Origin: an uncultured Pelagibacteraceae bacterium
GTDB lineage: Bacteria; Pseudomonadota; Alphaproteobacteria; Pelagibacterales; Pelagibacteraceae
Length of the DNA: 64,000 nt
NCBI GenBank assembly: GCA_902530215.1
Contig: CABZZR010000006.1
Location: 1 to 64,000 of the forward strand
Direction of reading: 5' to 3'
In this document: one piece after another, positions 37,483-47,785 of the stretch
Layout: every line of letters begins with the position of its first letter
Numbering within the stretch: the first letter of the stretch is position 1
Translations under genes and position numbers: made by a program
Notes under the pieces: model-generated
The model's input: only the letters and a program-made list of their open reading frames with translations
Database searches by the model: none
What the model was told of the DNA's origin: nothing

Positions 37483-38826
37483 CTAATTTAATCCAATTAA
37501 TTTTGACTTATTGGTAAGAACATATAAATTATCTCTTGAAATAATAAAATTGTTTATTGACTTGCCTAACTTGACAATTTTTTCTACTTTTCCATTTTGA
37601 GAAGAGCATATAAGAAGATAACCATTATCTGTAGAAACATATATTTTTGATGAAGCTAAAATAAAGTTATTAAACTTAACATCGTGATATTTTTTTTTTA
37701 AATTTTTATATAAGTTAACTGACCAATTAGCAATTCCACTATCTTTCTTAACATTAATTAAATATCCATTAGAAGTTAATAAAAGAATATGGTTTTTATT
37801 TACTATTGGCCTTATATTTGTTTTAAAATTTAATTTCCAAATTGGAGCACCATTTTTGATATCTATAGCGTACGTGCCTTCATACAGATTTGAAAAAAAA
37901 GCAGTATTCTCATAAATTACAATATCTGAAGTTTCAAAAAAATCCGTTTTATCTTCAGCTAAATTATTAATGGTGGGCATCGACCATAAAACACCTCCTC
38001 TAATGGGATCAACTTTATAAAGATCGCCTATTGAATTAATAAAAAAAATATTTCCACCATTTGATAAGGCTAAGGCTAATTTACTGTTTGAACTAATAAA
38101 AGACTTATCTGTAGATAAAATACCTTTAATTGATCCATCTTTTAAACTTACTGAAAATAATTTATTTTCCTTGCTGAGTATATAAATAGAATTATTTGCA
38201 ATTTTTATAGAAGAATTAAATTTATCAGGAAAATTTTTTATCCAATTAACGTTTCCCGTATTTGAATTTATAGAATAAAGAAATCCAAGATTATCGGCTA
38301 TGTATATATTTTTTTTAAAATAAGTATAAGAAAGTTCTTTGTGAATTTTTTTATTTATTTTTTTTTTAAGCTTTTTATAAATATTTCTTTTCCAAAATAA
38401 ATTTCCTCCTTGATTGATTTTAAATATTGTTCCATTTCTATCAGATAAAAAAACTGCATCTTCAAATGAAATTATTGGAACTTTAGTAGTAATATATTTG
38501 AATTTATTTTTTCCTAGTTTATCTTTAAAAAAAATGTTTAAATTTCCGCTATAATTTACGTGTCCAATATTATTTTGATTATTCAAATTATAAGAGAACC
38601 ATGAATTAATTGATGATGGTTTATCTAATAATATTTGTGCTTTATTTGATATTTCTTCTTCAAAAGTTTTAGTATTTGAAAGGAAATTTAATTTTCTGAT
38701 TTTTCCTTTTTGTTCAGATCTAACCTCTTTGAAATTACCAGTCCATATACCAGTTTTTGTATCAAATGAACAAGATGTTAGGAAGAAACAGTAGAATAAT
38801 AAAAATATTCTAATTAATTTTTCCAT
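37483..38826 (-). CDS. bamB: outer-membrane assembly lipoprotein, BamB-like PQQ-repeat propeller
   Basis: 447 residues. N-terminal lipoprotein signal with lipobox FLTSC (lipidated Cys at about residue 19). The body has repeated beta-propeller blades of the PQQ type: GNLFWKRNIYKKL, NSNTGNVNWIKNFP, DPIRGGVLWSMPTI, DIKNGAPIWKLNFK, KKDSGIANWSVNLY. BamB stabilises the BamA/BamD machine that inserts outer-membrane proteins. It is translated after the YfgM-like gene, which it overlaps by 17 bases; that pair is the usual setting, although der, often next, is not here. Confidence 0.85.
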   Translation of the reverse strand: MEKLIRIFLLFYCFFLTSCSFDTKTGIWTGNFKEVRSEQKGKIRKLNFLSNTKTFEEEISNKAQILLDKPSSINSWFSYNLNNQNNIGHVNYSGNLNIFFKDKLGKNKFKYITTKVPIISFEDAVFLSDRNGTIFKINQGGNLFWKRNIYKKLKKKINKKIHKELSYTYFKKNIYIADNLGFLYSINSNTGNVNWIKNFPDKFNSSIKIANNSIYILSKENKLFSVSLKDGSIKGILSTDKSFISSNSKLALALSNGGNIFFINSIGDLYKVDPIRGGVLWSMPTINNLAEDKTDFFETSDIVIYENTAFFSNLYEGTYAIDIKNGAPIWKLNFKTNIRPIVNKNHILLLTSNGYLINVKKDSGIANWSVNLYKNLKKKYHDVKFNNFILASSKIYVSTDNGYLLICSSQNGKVEKIVKLGKSINNFIISRDNLYVLTNKSKLIGLN

Positions 38827-39460
38827 CTATTTTTTTCATTTTGTTTTTAGCCAAGACTTTATAAAAATTATTTTTTTTAGTACTTGAAATTATTGTTAAA
38901 TATGTATCTTTAGCTTTTATAAAATTTTCTCTAGAAACAAAAAAGTCCCCTAATAGTAATAAAGTTTGAGATTTTAACAAAGACTCTGTGTTCATAATAG
39001 GTTTTAAAGTTTCTATCATTTCATTTTCAGAAAAATATTCAAACATAGTAAGAGCTTTTTTGTAAATTAAAATATTTTTCATTTCGTCATCAAATTTATT
39101 TTTATTTATTAATTGATCGTAATACTTGAGTATTTCCTGATCATCAGTAATTAACTTTTCTTCTATAAGAAAAAATAATGCTAGTGATGAATATGTTGGT
39201 TCATTGCTGTTAATTATTTTTTTTAATTTCAATATTGCTTGTTCTTTGTTATTTGTTTTTACTTGCAATGTAGCTTCTATATATTTTTCTGCAAGTTTAG
39301 ATCTTTTGGTTTCTAAATAATATTTGTAAAAAATAAATACAAAAAAAGCTATAAGGCAAATAGATATTAAAACTAATATTTTTTTTTTATTTTTATTATA
39401 ATAACTAAAAATTTTTTCTCTATTTAAATCACTATTTATATTTGCTAATTCTTCGTCCAC
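38810..39460 (-). CDS. TPR-like membrane protein, YfgM family
   Basis: 216 residues. A single membrane helix near residues 27-46 (KKILVLISICLIAFFVFIFY) follows a short cytoplasmic segment, then a helical periplasmic domain of TPR character with repeats such as AEKYIEATLQ and LKKIINSNEP. Start is GTG at 39460, with AAAGGA nine bases upstream. In gammaproteobacteria YfgM is an ancillary SecYEG subunit linked to BamB by genomic order. The family call rests on topology and position. Confidence 0.75.
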   Translation of the reverse strand: MDEELANINSDLNREKIFSYYNKNKKKILVLISICLIAFFVFIFYKYYLETKRSKLAEKYIEATLQVKTNNKEQAILKLKKIINSNEPTYSSLALFFLIEEKLITDDQEILKYYDQLINKNKFDDEMKNILIYKKALTMFEYFSENEMIETLKPIMNTESLLKSQTLLLLGDFFVSRENFIKAKDTYLTIISSTKKNNFYKVLAKNKMKKIDGKIN

Positions 39461-39479
39461 AATAATTTCCTTTCAAAGG

Positions 39480-40259
39480 TTAATAAGTATATTTCGAATT
39501 TGGAAACATTTTTTTTTTCACTTCGTAGCAATACTTTTTAACACTTTTGTCTATTTGTTTAGAAATATTTGTATATTTTTTAACAAACTTAGCTTTAAAA
39601 TTACTCATGCCAAGTATGTCGTCAATTACTAATACCTGTCCATCACAGTTTACTGATGATCCTATTCCTATAGTTGGCACTGATACCATAGTTGATATTT
39701 GAAGTGCTAGATTTTTGTTTATACACTCTAAAACTATTGCAAAAACCCCTGACCTCTCCAATGCTAATGCATCGAAAATTAAGTTTCTTTTTTCTTTTTC
39801 GTTATTACCATAAACATGAAATCCTGACTTAATATGTTGAGGCAAAAGACCTATATGTCCCAAAACAGGGATACCTTTCTTGATGAGGTGTTTGATTATA
39901 TTTGCTATCTTTAAACCACCTTCTAGCTTCACAGCATCACATCCGGTTAACATAATTTTTTTAGCATTTTGAAATGCAGTTTTCTTATTTAGATAACTTC
40001 CAAAAGGCATGTCGACCACTACAAGACTTTTTTTGGATTGTTTAACTACACTTTTAGCATGCATAATCATTGTATCTATATTAATTTGCTTCGTGCTTGC
40101 CATTCCATAATGTGCTGTGGCTACAGAGTCGCCTACAAGAATTATATCACAATGCTTGTCTACAATTTTTGCAACATTACCAGTATAAGAAGTCAGACAA
40201 GCTAATTGTTCTTGACCTTTCATTTGAATAATTTTTTTTATTTTAGAATTATTTTTCAT
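39480..40259 (-). CDS. panB: 3-methyl-2-oxobutanoate hydroxymethyltransferase
   Basis: Forms ketopantoate from 2-ketoisovalerate and methylene-THF in pantothenate synthesis. 259 residues. Landmarks: ACLTSYTGNVAKIVDKHCDIILVGDSV, AHYGMASTKQINIDTMIMHAK, VVVDMPFGSYLNK, AVKLEGGLKIANII, VLGHIGLLPQ and IVLECINKNLALQISTMVSVPTIGIGSSVNCDGQVLV (motifs, not contiguous quotes where split). panC is not adjacent. It is read in the same direction as the bamB pair, 19 bases away. Confidence 0.95.
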   Translation of the reverse strand: MKNNSKIKKIIQMKGQEQLACLTSYTGNVAKIVDKHCDIILVGDSVATAHYGMASTKQINIDTMIMHAKSVVKQSKKSLVVVDMPFGSYLNKKTAFQNAKKIMLTGCDAVKLEGGLKIANIIKHLIKKGIPVLGHIGLLPQHIKSGFHVYGNNEKEKRNLIFDALALERSGVFAIVLECINKNLALQISTMVSVPTIGIGSSVNCDGQVLVIDDILGMSNFKAKFVKKYTNISKQIDKSVKKYCYEVKKKMFPNSKYTY

Positions 40260-40274
40260 GTTTGGGTAGAATTT

Positions 40275-40706
40275 TTAATTTGTTTCAACAGTAGTTGCTT
40301 GTTTTAGTTTTTTTTTAATTTCTTTTTTTTTATAACACAAATTTTTACATATTTTATCAAAATTAGTTAATAAATTTTCAACTTTAGAAAAATCAGAGTT
40401 TTTTAACTTAAGCTCAATCATCATTACTGTTCCTTCTTCATTTTTTGGATCAAGAAGCAATACTGTACTTAAGTTTTTTTCTTCTTCAATTTCTTTTTCG
40501 ATTAAATTATAAATTTTTGCTAAGTAAAGATAGGATTTGGCTTTCTTAGGATTAAATACAATATCTTTTTCGAAAAAAAATTTCGATTTATCATAATTTT
40601 TTTCGTTAAAAAGTCTTTCACCTTTATTAAAATATTCCTCACTAGAATTTGCATTAGGCAAGATTGTGAATATCAAAAATAAAACAATAATAAAAAAAGT
40701 TTTCAT
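40275..40706 (-). CDS. small exported TPR-like protein
   Basis: 143 residues with a signal peptide (MKTFFIIVLFLIFTILPNANS). Two or three TPR-type helical hairpins follow: EEYFNKGERLFNEKNYDKS, AKSYLYLAKIYNLIEKEIEEE, DPKNEEGTVMMIELKLKNSD. A Cys pair lies in KICKNLCYKKKE near residues 122-126. Function not recognised. TPR proteins bind partner peptides; here the location suggests periplasm or outer membrane. It lies between panB and rlmE, all on the same strand. Confidence 0.7.
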   Translation of the reverse strand: MKTFFIIVLFLIFTILPNANSSEEYFNKGERLFNEKNYDKSKFFFEKDIVFNPKKAKSYLYLAKIYNLIEKEIEEEKNLSTVLLLDPKNEEGTVMMIELKLKNSDFSKVENLLTNFDKICKNLCYKKKEIKKKLKQATTVETN

Positions 40707-40748
40707 ATTTAAGAAATATTAGTAAATCATGATTTTAAATAATTTAAA

Positions 40749-41363
40749 TTATAACGGATTTTTAAGATCCTTACAAATAATATAAACTTCTTTGGACTCT
40801 GATTTGCTTGATTTCGGTTTAAAAATTTTTATTTCCTTGAAAATTTCTTTTGCATTTATTTTAATTTCATCAAATATAGAGCCCATAAATAATTTAGAGA
40901 CCAAAATTCCTTTATCATTTAATATATTTTGAGAGAAGATTATTGATTCAAGGCATAATTCTCCAGTGTTAATAACATCTAAATTTTTGTTACCAGTTGT
41001 GTTATGTGCCATGTCAGATAAAAGTAGGTCAACCTTTGAATTAAAAAAATTCAGTATATTTTTTTTAACTAATTTATTATTAAAATCACCTATTAATAAA
41101 GATGCATCTTTTATTTTATTAAATGGTTTTATGTCTACAGATAATAAATTTGATTTTGGAAACTTTTTTTTAATTACTTGAGACCAACTTCCGGGAGAAG
41201 CACCCAAATCTAAAATATTTTTTTTATTTTGAAATATTTTAAATTTTTTATCAATTTCAATAAGTTTGTATGCAGCTCTAGATCTATAACCTTCTAGTTT
41301 AGAACTTTTAAAATAATATTCATTTTTATTTTGCTTTACCCAGTTTTTTGATTCTTTATTCAA
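40749..41363 (-). CDS. rlmE: 23S rRNA (uridine2552-2'-O)-methyltransferase (FtsJ/RrmJ)
   Basis: SAM-dependent 2'-O-methylation of U2552 of 23S rRNA. 204 residues. Motifs: EGYRSRAAYKLIEIDKKF, ILDLGASPGSWSQVI (SAM loop), LLSVDIKPF, LLLSDMAHNTTGNKNLD, and ILVSKLFMGS with the K-D-K-E set. The start appears to be TTG at 41363: no ATG or GTG lies upstream of the conserved N-terminal segment, and only one base separates it from the previous stop. Confidence 0.93.
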   Translation of the reverse strand: MNKESKNWVKQNKNEYYFKSSKLEGYRSRAAYKLIEIDKKFKIFQNKKNILDLGASPGSWSQVIKKKFPKSNLLSVDIKPFNKIKDASLLIGDFNNKLVKKNILNFFNSKVDLLLSDMAHNTTGNKNLDVINTGELCLESIIFSQNILNDKGILVSKLFMGSIFDEIKINAKEIFKEIKIFKPKSSKSESKEVYIICKDLKNPL

Positions 41364-41364
41364 T

Positions 41365-42279
41365 TTAATCTTTTATATACCTTAGACTTTTACTTATTTT
41401 TTTATTATTGGTTGTCATCAGTTCAATTGTTTGCTTTTTATCTTGCCTCATATCTACTCCATTTTTCCAAATACCGGCTGCCAGATGCATAATTCCGATA
41501 GGTTTGTTTGGTAGATATGGCTCTACAAATGTTTTTTTATCTTCATCGAACTTGGGAAGAACATGGCTTGCAATCCAGTTGCATGTTAAGGGCAAAAATT
41601 CAGTACTTACTTCATTAGCATAAACTGCAATATTCATTGCTAGACCTTCTGAACCAAATATTGGTCCTTTTGCAAGAGATTTTTCCAATATTGTTTGCCA
41701 TATCTCCCAAATTTTAGATTTTTTTGATAAAGAAAAAACACCTATATTTAAATGTGGAGCAAAAGCTATTTTTCGAGCGATTGATTCAGAAAAACCTGAT
41801 TTTTTTGCATGCTTATAGTTTTGAGTTTTTATCATAGCTATTCTATTAAAAATCCAGTTAACTCTTGCTAAATTTCTGTAGCCTGGACCTATTGATTGAG
41901 TAATACCTAAACTACCATTTTCACATGCCTTAAAATAAAGATTAACGGCATCCCAAGAATTTACCCAAGCATCACAGTCAATCCACAAATATTTTTCATA
42001 TTCTGGAAAATATTTAGGTAAAAACGCTCTCGAGACTTGGCTCTTTAACCACTCCTTTCCTAGAACTTTATAATTAGGAACCTTAATATTCCATTCTGCC
42101 TTTTTAATTGAGTCAACCTGTTCTTCCAAAATTTTTATCTGTTCTGCAGATAATCCGGCATCCAGTATACATATTGAAATATTTTGGCTTTCTTGGTGTC
42201 CTTTTATAGAATGAATAAGCTCCTGAAGTAAATTAAAATAATTTTTGTCGGACATTGTTACTATAGCTTTAGTCTTCAT
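41365..42279 (-). CDS. putative glycosyltransferase (GT8-like), coupled to pssA
   Basis: 304 residues from ATG 42279 (MKTKAIVTMSDKNYFNLL), one base after the pssA stop. An N-terminal nucleotide-sugar-type fold is suggested by the first strand, a central LWIDCDAWVNSWDAV with a D-x-D acid motif (DCD), FAPHLNIGVFSLSKKS, and a C-terminal GIMHLAAGIWKNG with a conserved His. This pattern fits GT8/GT-A retaining enzymes, but the exact family is uncertain. Position directly behind psd-pssA suggests a job on lipid or a surface glycan, which is inference. No membrane helix is seen. Confidence 0.6.
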   Translation of the reverse strand: MKTKAIVTMSDKNYFNLLQELIHSIKGHQESQNISICILDAGLSAEQIKILEEQVDSIKKAEWNIKVPNYKVLGKEWLKSQVSRAFLPKYFPEYEKYLWIDCDAWVNSWDAVNLYFKACENGSLGITQSIGPGYRNLARVNWIFNRIAMIKTQNYKHAKKSGFSESIARKIAFAPHLNIGVFSLSKKSKIWEIWQTILEKSLAKGPIFGSEGLAMNIAVYANEVSTEFLPLTCNWIASHVLPKFDEDKKTFVEPYLPNKPIGIMHLAAGIWKNGVDMRQDKKQTIELMTTNNKKISKSLRYIKD

Positions 42280-42280
42280 G

Positions 42281-43081
42281 CTATAATACGTCTTTCGTTT
42301 CTTGATCTTCATTTTTTTCTGATAAGTAATGATCTTTTTCTATTTTTTTAAAATGTAGAAAACTTATCGGAATAAAAATTAAATATAAAACACCGCTAAT
42401 AAACAAAGTTTTAAAAGTATATATAATTAATAAGGCAAAATATACACCTATGCCTAATAATAAAAAAACTGTTAAACTTCTATGTATAGAAATTTTTTTC
42501 AAAGAATAAGTTGGAATTTTACTTACCATTAACATTGATGTAATAAACATTATTGCTGCACTCACATATGCGTTGGTTATAAAAAAATTAAATTTACTTA
42601 AATCTAAAATTAGTGGTAACAAAACAAGTCCAGCTGCTGCTGGTGATGGAACGCCTTCAAAAAAATTAATTTTCCAGCTATGCGATTTCTCAGAACTTGT
42701 TATATTAAATCTTGCTAGCCTTAATGCACAGCTTACTGCATAGATTAATACAATTACCCAACCAATTTTACCTAAATTCTTAATAGACCAGAAATACATT
42801 ATGAAACCAGGAGCAACGCCAAAGCTAATAACATCCGTTAACGAGTCTAGCTCCTTTCCTACTTTTGATGTACCTTTAATTATTCTAGCTATCCTCCCAT
42901 CCAAAGTATCTAATATTGCTGCAAAAGTTAACGCTATAACGCTAATTGCATAGTTGCCATCTAAAGCAAATTTAATTGAGCTAAGCCCTAAACAAACACC
43001 AATAATAGTTAAAGTATTTGGAAGTAATGATCGTGGATTACTGTCAGAAACTAACTTGATATTTTTATTTTCTTCGTTCAT
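42281..43081 (-). CDS. pssA: CDP-diacylglycerol--serine O-phosphatidyltransferase
   Basis: Makes phosphatidylserine, precursor of phosphatidylethanolamine. 266 residues, an integral CDP-alcohol phosphatidyltransferase with the signature DTLDGRIARIIKGTSKVGKELDSLTDV (D-G-R ... G ... D ... D) near residues 58-84 (split here as DTLDGRIARI and GKELDSLTDVISFGV). Several hydrophobic segments follow: PGFIMYFW, WVIVLIYAVSCALRLARFN, SLTVFLLLGIGVYFALLIIYTF. It lies 3 bases downstream of psd, same strand, the standard pair. Confidence 0.94.
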   Translation of the reverse strand: MNEENKNIKLVSDSNPRSLLPNTLTIIGVCLGLSSIKFALDGNYAISVIALTFAAILDTLDGRIARIIKGTSKVGKELDSLTDVISFGVAPGFIMYFWSIKNLGKIGWVIVLIYAVSCALRLARFNITSSEKSHSWKINFFEGVPSPAAAGLVLLPLILDLSKFNFFITNAYVSAAIMFITSMLMVSKIPTYSLKKISIHRSLTVFLLLGIGVYFALLIIYTFKTLFISGVLYLIFIPISFLHFKKIEKDHYLSEKNEDQETKDVL

Positions 43082-43084
43082 AAA

Positions 43085-43732
43085 TTATTTTTTTGCTAGC
43101 AAAGTTTCGCCTGCGATTGTTTTTTGATTTTCTTTGACTAAAACATTAAAATTTTCTAGATACACATCTACTCTACTACCAAATCTTATAATACCAAATC
43201 TTTCACCTTGTTCTAGCTTTTGATCTTTGTGACAATCGCAAACAATTCTCCTAGCAATTAATCCTGCTATTTGTACTATTGCTATTTCTTCACCATTGTT
43301 TGTTTTGAACTTTATTAAATTTCTTTCATTTTTTTCGCTTGCTTTATCTAAAGAGGCATTAAAAAAAGAACCAGGTTTATAAAATATGTCTACAACATTT
43401 CCTGAAGAAGGAACTCTATTTACATGGCAATCAAACACATTCATAAAAATACTTATTCTAATAAATTCCTTTTTATCCATACCTAGTTCTTCTGGGCCGT
43501 TAATTTTCACAATTTTACTTATTACTCCATCTGCTGGACTAACTAGGTAGTTTTGATCGTTAATTGAAATTCTTTCAGGATCTCTAAAAAAGTAAAACAC
43601 CCAAACAGTAAGAATAAAACCTAAAAAACCTAAAAGGTTAGAAAATAAAAACAGTATAAATGTTAAAATAGCGGCTAAAATCAAAAATCTATAGCCTTCT
43701 CTATGAAGCTTTGGAAATAATATATTTATCAT
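43085..43732 (-). CDS. psd: phosphatidylserine decarboxylase proenzyme (short form)
   Basis: Decarboxylates phosphatidylserine to phosphatidylethanolamine. 215 residues, the compact PSD-A type, with N-terminal membrane segments (FLILAAILTFILFLFSNLLG, FILTVWVFYFFRDPE). The LVSPADGVISKIV and FMNVFDCHVNRVPSSG segments are typical. Self-cleavage to form the pyruvoyl group should occur at Gly-Ser in RFGSRVDVYLE near residue 190. First of the psd-pssA-glycosyltransferase set. Confidence 0.94.
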   Translation of the reverse strand: MINILFPKLHREGYRFLILAAILTFILFLFSNLLGFLGFILTVWVFYFFRDPERISINDQNYLVSPADGVISKIVKINGPEELGMDKKEFIRISIFMNVFDCHVNRVPSSGNVVDIFYKPGSFFNASLDKASEKNERNLIKFKTNNGEEIAIVQIAGLIARRIVCDCHKDQKLEQGERFGIIRFGSRVDVYLENFNVLVKENQKTIAGETLLAKK

Positions 43733-43742
43733 TGTTCTAAAA

Positions 43743-43770
43743 TTGATAATTTTTGTTTAATATATATAAA
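43743..43770 (+). promoter_or_regulatory. sigma70-type promoter for icd
   Basis: TTGATA (43743-43748) and TATAAA (43765-43770) with a 16-base spacer in the psd-icd divergent gap. A start near 43777 leaves about 30 bases of leader before ATG 43806. AT-rich surroundings lower certainty. Confidence 0.5.
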
Positions 43771-43805
43771 CCAATTAAATTCAATTAATAAGAGTTTAAA
43801 AATAA

Positions 43806-45020
43806 ATGGCAAAAATTAAAGTAAAAAACCCTATAGTTGAGCTAGATGGCGATGAAATGACCCGCATAATATGGGATTTCATTAAAAAAAAACTAATTCT
43901 TCCCTATTTAGAATTGAAAATTGAGTATTTTGATTTAGGTATCGAAAATAGAGATAAAACTTCAGATAAAGTAACTATAGAAAGTGCCAACGCTATAAGA
44001 AAAATTGGAGTTGGAATTAAATGCGCAACAATTACTCCTGACGAAAACCGTGTAAAAGAATTTAATTTAAAAAAAATGTGGAGATCTCCTAATGGTACAA
44101 TAAGAAATATATTAGGTGGAACTGTTTTCCGAGAGCCAATAATTTGTAAAAATATTCCAAAATTGGTTCCTAGCTGGACAAATCCTATCGTTATAGGAAG
44201 GCATGCTTTTGGAGATCAATACAGAGCTACTGATTTTAAAGTTCCTGGTAGAGGTAAACTTGAGATTAAATGGACTTCAGAAGATGGAAGTGAAAAAAAG
44301 GAATTTGAAGTTTTTAATTTTACTGGTCCAGGTGTGGCACTTTCAATGTATAATTTAGACAGATCTATAAGAGACTTTGCAAGATCATGTATGAATTATG
44401 GATTAAATAGAAAATGGCCAGTTTACCTCTCTACAAAAAACACAATCTTAAAAAAATATGATGGCAGATTTAAAGATTTATTCCAAGAAGTCTATGAAAA
44501 AGAATTTAAAGAAAAATTTAAAGATAGAAATATAATTTATGAACACAGACTTATAGACGACATGGTTGCATGCGCCATGAAATGGAATGGAAATTATATA
44601 TGGGCATGTAAAAATTATGATGGTGACGTACAGTCAGATACAATTGCTCAAGGATTTGGTTCTTTAGGACTTATGACCAGCATTTTAATGTCACCTGATG
44701 GTAAAACAATCGAGTCTGAAGCGGCACACGGAACAGTAACAAGACATTTTAGATTACATCAACAAGGAAAAGAAACTTCAACAAATCCAATTGCTTCTAT
44801 TTTTGCATGGGCAAGAGGTTTGTATCATAGAGGCAAATTAGATGGTAATGAGGATTTAAAAAAATTTGTCAAAACCTTAGAAAAAGTTTGTATACAGACG
44901 GTTGAAAATGGTTCGATGACAAAAGACTTGGCTATATTAATTGGCAAAGACCAGAAATATCTTACAACAAATCAATTTTTAGAAGTAATAGATTCTAATT
45001 TAAAAAAAAATCTTAAATAA
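43806..45020 (+). CDS. icd: isocitrate dehydrogenase (NADP-type, eukaryote-like subfamily)
   Basis: Oxidative decarboxylation of isocitrate to 2-oxoglutarate in the TCA cycle. 404 residues. Landmarks: [54 protein letters not shown] with the phosphorylation/substrate-binding Ser and Arg residues, [35 protein letters not shown] (quoted in parts: [27 protein letters not shown]) and [12 protein letters not shown]. This is the dimeric subfamily shared with mitochondrial IDH. Its 3' end overlaps alaS by 8 bases. Confidence 0.96.
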   Translation: MAKIKVKNPIVELDGDEMTRIIWDFIKKKLILPYLELKIEYFDLGIENRDKTSDKVTIESANAIRKIGVGIKCATITPDENRVKEFNLKKMWRSPNGTIRNILGGTVFREPIICKNIPKLVPSWTNPIVIGRHAFGDQYRATDFKVPGRGKLEIKWTSEDGSEKKEFEVFNFTGPGVALSMYNLDRSIRDFARSCMNYGLNRKWPVYLSTKNTILKKYDGRFKDLFQEVYEKEFKEKFKDRNIIYEHRLIDDMVACAMKWNGNYIWACKNYDGDVQSDTIAQGFGSLGLMTSILMSPDGKTIESEAAHGTVTRHFRLHQQGKETSTNPIASIFAWARGLYHRGKLDGNEDLKKFVKTLEKVCIQTVENGSMTKDLAILIGKDQKYLTTNQFLEVIDSNLKKNLK

Positions 45021-47688
45021 TTTTTTTACTTACAGCTTCAAAGGCATCTTGGATTTTATTTTTATCAGCTCCACCTGCCTGGGCAAAATCTTTTCTGCCG
45101 CCTCCGCCCTTGCCACCAAGAACTTCTGAAGCAATCTTTACAAGTGATACTGCATCATATTTTTTTGTTAATTCATTTGTTATTCCTATCGCTACAGCAA
45201 CTTTTTCCTTTTCGATAGCAAATCCAAGCACAATTCCATCTTTAATGTCTTTTTTACCTTGATCTATTATCCTTCGTAGTTCTTTTGGAGGAAAATCTTT
45301 CAGAATCTGATATCTTAAAGTTAAAGAGCCAATTTTTTTATCCTTAATAATATTTCTGTTTTGATCTTCGATCACCAGTTTAATATTTACTTCTTCAATT
45401 TGTTTATTTAACCTTTTCATCTGTTCCGAAATAGGAAGATTCTTAATATCAATAGGTTTAATGTTTTTACTTTTTAATTCTGCTAATAATTTGTTAATAC
45501 TATCTAGTGTTGTTTTAGTAACTTCTTCAGAAACTTCTTTAATTTTATTTAAATGATTACGAAGATGATCCCCTCTTAAAGCTTCAACACGTCTAACGCC
45601 AGCAGCTATAGATGATTGGCTTACAATTGCGAATGGCCCTATCTCTGATGTATTTTTTACATGTGTGCCTCCACAAAGCTCGGTTGAAAAATATCCGCCA
45701 TTTTCTTTTCCCATAGATAAAACTCGCACTTCATCACCATATTTTTCACCAAACATAGCTAAAGCACCTTTTTGTACCGCTTCTTTTGGTGTCATAATCC
45801 TAGTCTTAACGTCACCTGCTGTATTAACCATGTCATTTACATATTTTTCAATATTTTCAAGCTCTTTTTTTTCAATAATTTTGTTGTGACTGAAATCAAA
45901 TCTTAGTTTTTCGGGACTTACCAAAGAACCTTTTTGAGTTACATGCTTACCCAATGTTCTTCTTAAAGCCTCATGAAGTAAATGTGTGGCAGAATGATAA
46001 GCTCTTGCATCATTTCTTCTTTGAACATCAATCTCAAGATTTACCGTTTGATTAACTTTTAATGAACCTTTTTCAATTCTTCCATAGTGAACATGAATAT
46101 CACCCATTTGTTTTTGGGTATCTTTAATTGTTACCTTGCAATCATTAGAATAGATTATTCCTTGATCTCCAACTTGACCACCCGATTCACCATAGAATGG
46201 CGTTTGATTAGTTACTATTTCAACTTCATCTCCAACTTTTGCTTCATTAACAAAATCTTTACCTTTCGATATTTTAATAATAACTCCTTCAAGTTTATCA
46301 AATTCGTAGCCCAAAAATTCTGTGGGATTAATTTCTTCTCTAACTTTAAACCATTTTTCTTCTAAAAATTTATCTCCAGATCCTTTCCAGTTTGCTCTTG
46401 CAATCTTTTTACTTTTTTCCATTTCTCTGTCAAAACCAACATTATCGACCTGTATATTTTTATTTTTTAAAATGTCTGCTGTAAGATCTAAGGGAAATCC
46501 ATAAGTGTCGTATAGTTTAAATGCCACTTCGCCAGGAAAGGAATTATTTTTTACTTTATTTAAATTATCATTTAAAATTTCTATTCCTCTATTTAATAAT
46601 GAGGAGAACTTTTCTTCTTCATTTTTTAAAGTTTCTGTTATTAAAGGCTCTGCTCGCTTTAACTCAGGGTAAGAATCGGACATTTCATTAATTAGTATTG
46701 GTATCATTTTATAAAAAATAGGCTCCTTGCTTCCTAAGGTGTGCGAATGCCTCATTCCTCTTCTCATTATTCTTCTTAAAACATAACCTCTGCCTTCGTT
46801 TGAAGGTAAGACTCCCTCTGCAATTAAAAAAGAGCTAGCTCTAAGATGATCGGCTATAACTCGATGGCTTGATATATTTTCATTAGTAACCTTAGTTTTG
46901 GTTAAATTTGAAGAAGCTTCAATTAAAGTTTTAAAATGATCTGTTTCGTAATTGTCATGTGTACCTTGTAATAAAGCTGAAATTCTCTCTAGACCCATTC
47001 CTGTATCTACTGATGGTTTTGGTAGTTTTATTCTTTTATCTTTTGAAACCTGTTCGTATTGCATAAACACAAGATTCCATATTTCTATAAAACGATCTCC
47101 ATCTTGATCTTTGCTACCTGGCGGACCTCCTTTTAAATGATCTCCATGATCATAAAAAATTTCAGAGCACGGTCCACAAGGTCCTAGATCTCCCATAGAC
47201 CAAAAATTATCATTTGTAGATATTTTATAAATTCGATTTTCTGGTAAACCTGCAATTTTTTTCCACAAATTAAAGGCTTCTTCATCTTCTGAAAATACGC
47301 TTACACATAACTTATCTTTTGATATTTTAAATTCCTTTGTTATTAAATTCCATGCCAATTCTATGGCTACATCTTTAAAATAATCACCAAAAGAAAAATT
47401 ACCTAACATTTCAAAAAATGTATGATGTCTTGGTGTATATCCTACATTTTCTAAATCATTGTGTTTCCCGCCTGCTCTTACACATTTTTGTGATGTAACT
47501 GCTCTTTTGAAATTTTTCTTTTCAAGACCAGTAAATACATTTTTAAACTGAACCATTCCTGAATTAGTAAACATTAAAGTGGGATCATTGCTTGGAACCA
47601 AATTGCTAGAATCAACAATTTCGTGCCCTTTATTTGAAAAATAATTTAAAAAGGATTTTCTGACGTTTTTTAATGTTTTTTCTCTCAT
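45013..47688 (-). CDS. alaS: alanyl-tRNA synthetase
   Basis: Charges tRNA-Ala and edits Ser/Gly mischarging. 891 residues, full length. The catalytic domain has [57 protein letters not shown] and [13 protein letters not shown]. The editing domain zinc site is [16 protein letters not shown] (HxxxH) with [15 protein letters not shown]. The C-Ala domain ends [18 protein letters not shown]. It overlaps the convergent icd and is separated by 97 bases from recA. Confidence 0.98.
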   Translation of the reverse strand: MREKTLKNVRKSFLNYFSNKGHEIVDSSNLVPSNDPTLMFTNSGMVQFKNVFTGLEKKNFKRAVTSQKCVRAGGKHNDLENVGYTPRHHTFFEMLGNFSFGDYFKDVAIELAWNLITKEFKISKDKLCVSVFSEDEEAFNLWKKIAGLPENRIYKISTNDNFWSMGDLGPCGPCSEIFYDHGDHLKGGPPGSKDQDGDRFIEIWNLVFMQYEQVSKDKRIKLPKPSVDTGMGLERISALLQGTHDNYETDHFKTLIEASSNLTKTKVTNENISSHRVIADHLRASSFLIAEGVLPSNEGRGYVLRRIMRRGMRHSHTLGSKEPIFYKMIPILINEMSDSYPELKRAEPLITETLKNEEEKFSSLLNRGIEILNDNLNKVKNNSFPGEVAFKLYDTYGFPLDLTADILKNKNIQVDNVGFDREMEKSKKIARANWKGSGDKFLEEKWFKVREEINPTEFLGYEFDKLEGVIIKISKGKDFVNEAKVGDEVEIVTNQTPFYGESGGQVGDQGIIYSNDCKVTIKDTQKQMGDIHVHYGRIEKGSLKVNQTVNLEIDVQRRNDARAYHSATHLLHEALRRTLGKHVTQKGSLVSPEKLRFDFSHNKIIEKKELENIEKYVNDMVNTAGDVKTRIMTPKEAVQKGALAMFGEKYGDEVRVLSMGKENGGYFSTELCGGTHVKNTSEIGPFAIVSQSSIAAGVRRVEALRGDHLRNHLNKIKEVSEEVTKTTLDSINKLLAELKSKNIKPIDIKNLPISEQMKRLNKQIEEVNIKLVIEDQNRNIIKDKKIGSLTLRYQILKDFPPKELRRIIDQGKKDIKDGIVLGFAIEKEKVAVAIGITNELTKKYDAVSLVKIASEVLGGKGGGGRKDFAQAGGADKNKIQDAFEAVSKKII

Positions 47689-47731
47689 CTATCTTATAAA
47701 TACAGTTTTTTATTATGATGTCTAGACGCGA

Positions 47732-47759
47732 AGAAAGGCACCTATTTAGGCGCCTTTCT
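47732..47759 (-). terminator. hairpin downstream of recA
   Basis: AGAAAGGCACC (47732-47742) pairs with GGCGCCTTTCT (47749-47759), with a single A-C mismatch and a six-base loop TATTTA. It is the only strong GC-containing hairpin in this AT-rich gap and sits 27 bases beyond the recA stop on the recA strand. It lacks a clean U-tract on that side, so it may be a processed 3' end or a weak terminator. Confidence 0.5.
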
Positions 47760-47785
47760 AATGAGAGCTTGGGTTATTTCGGTAT

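Noticed and set aside
46087-46365. Plus-strand open frame inside alaS
   Set aside because: Phe/Ile/Asn-rich shadow of the alaS coding strand; alaS is intact and canonical across this stretch.
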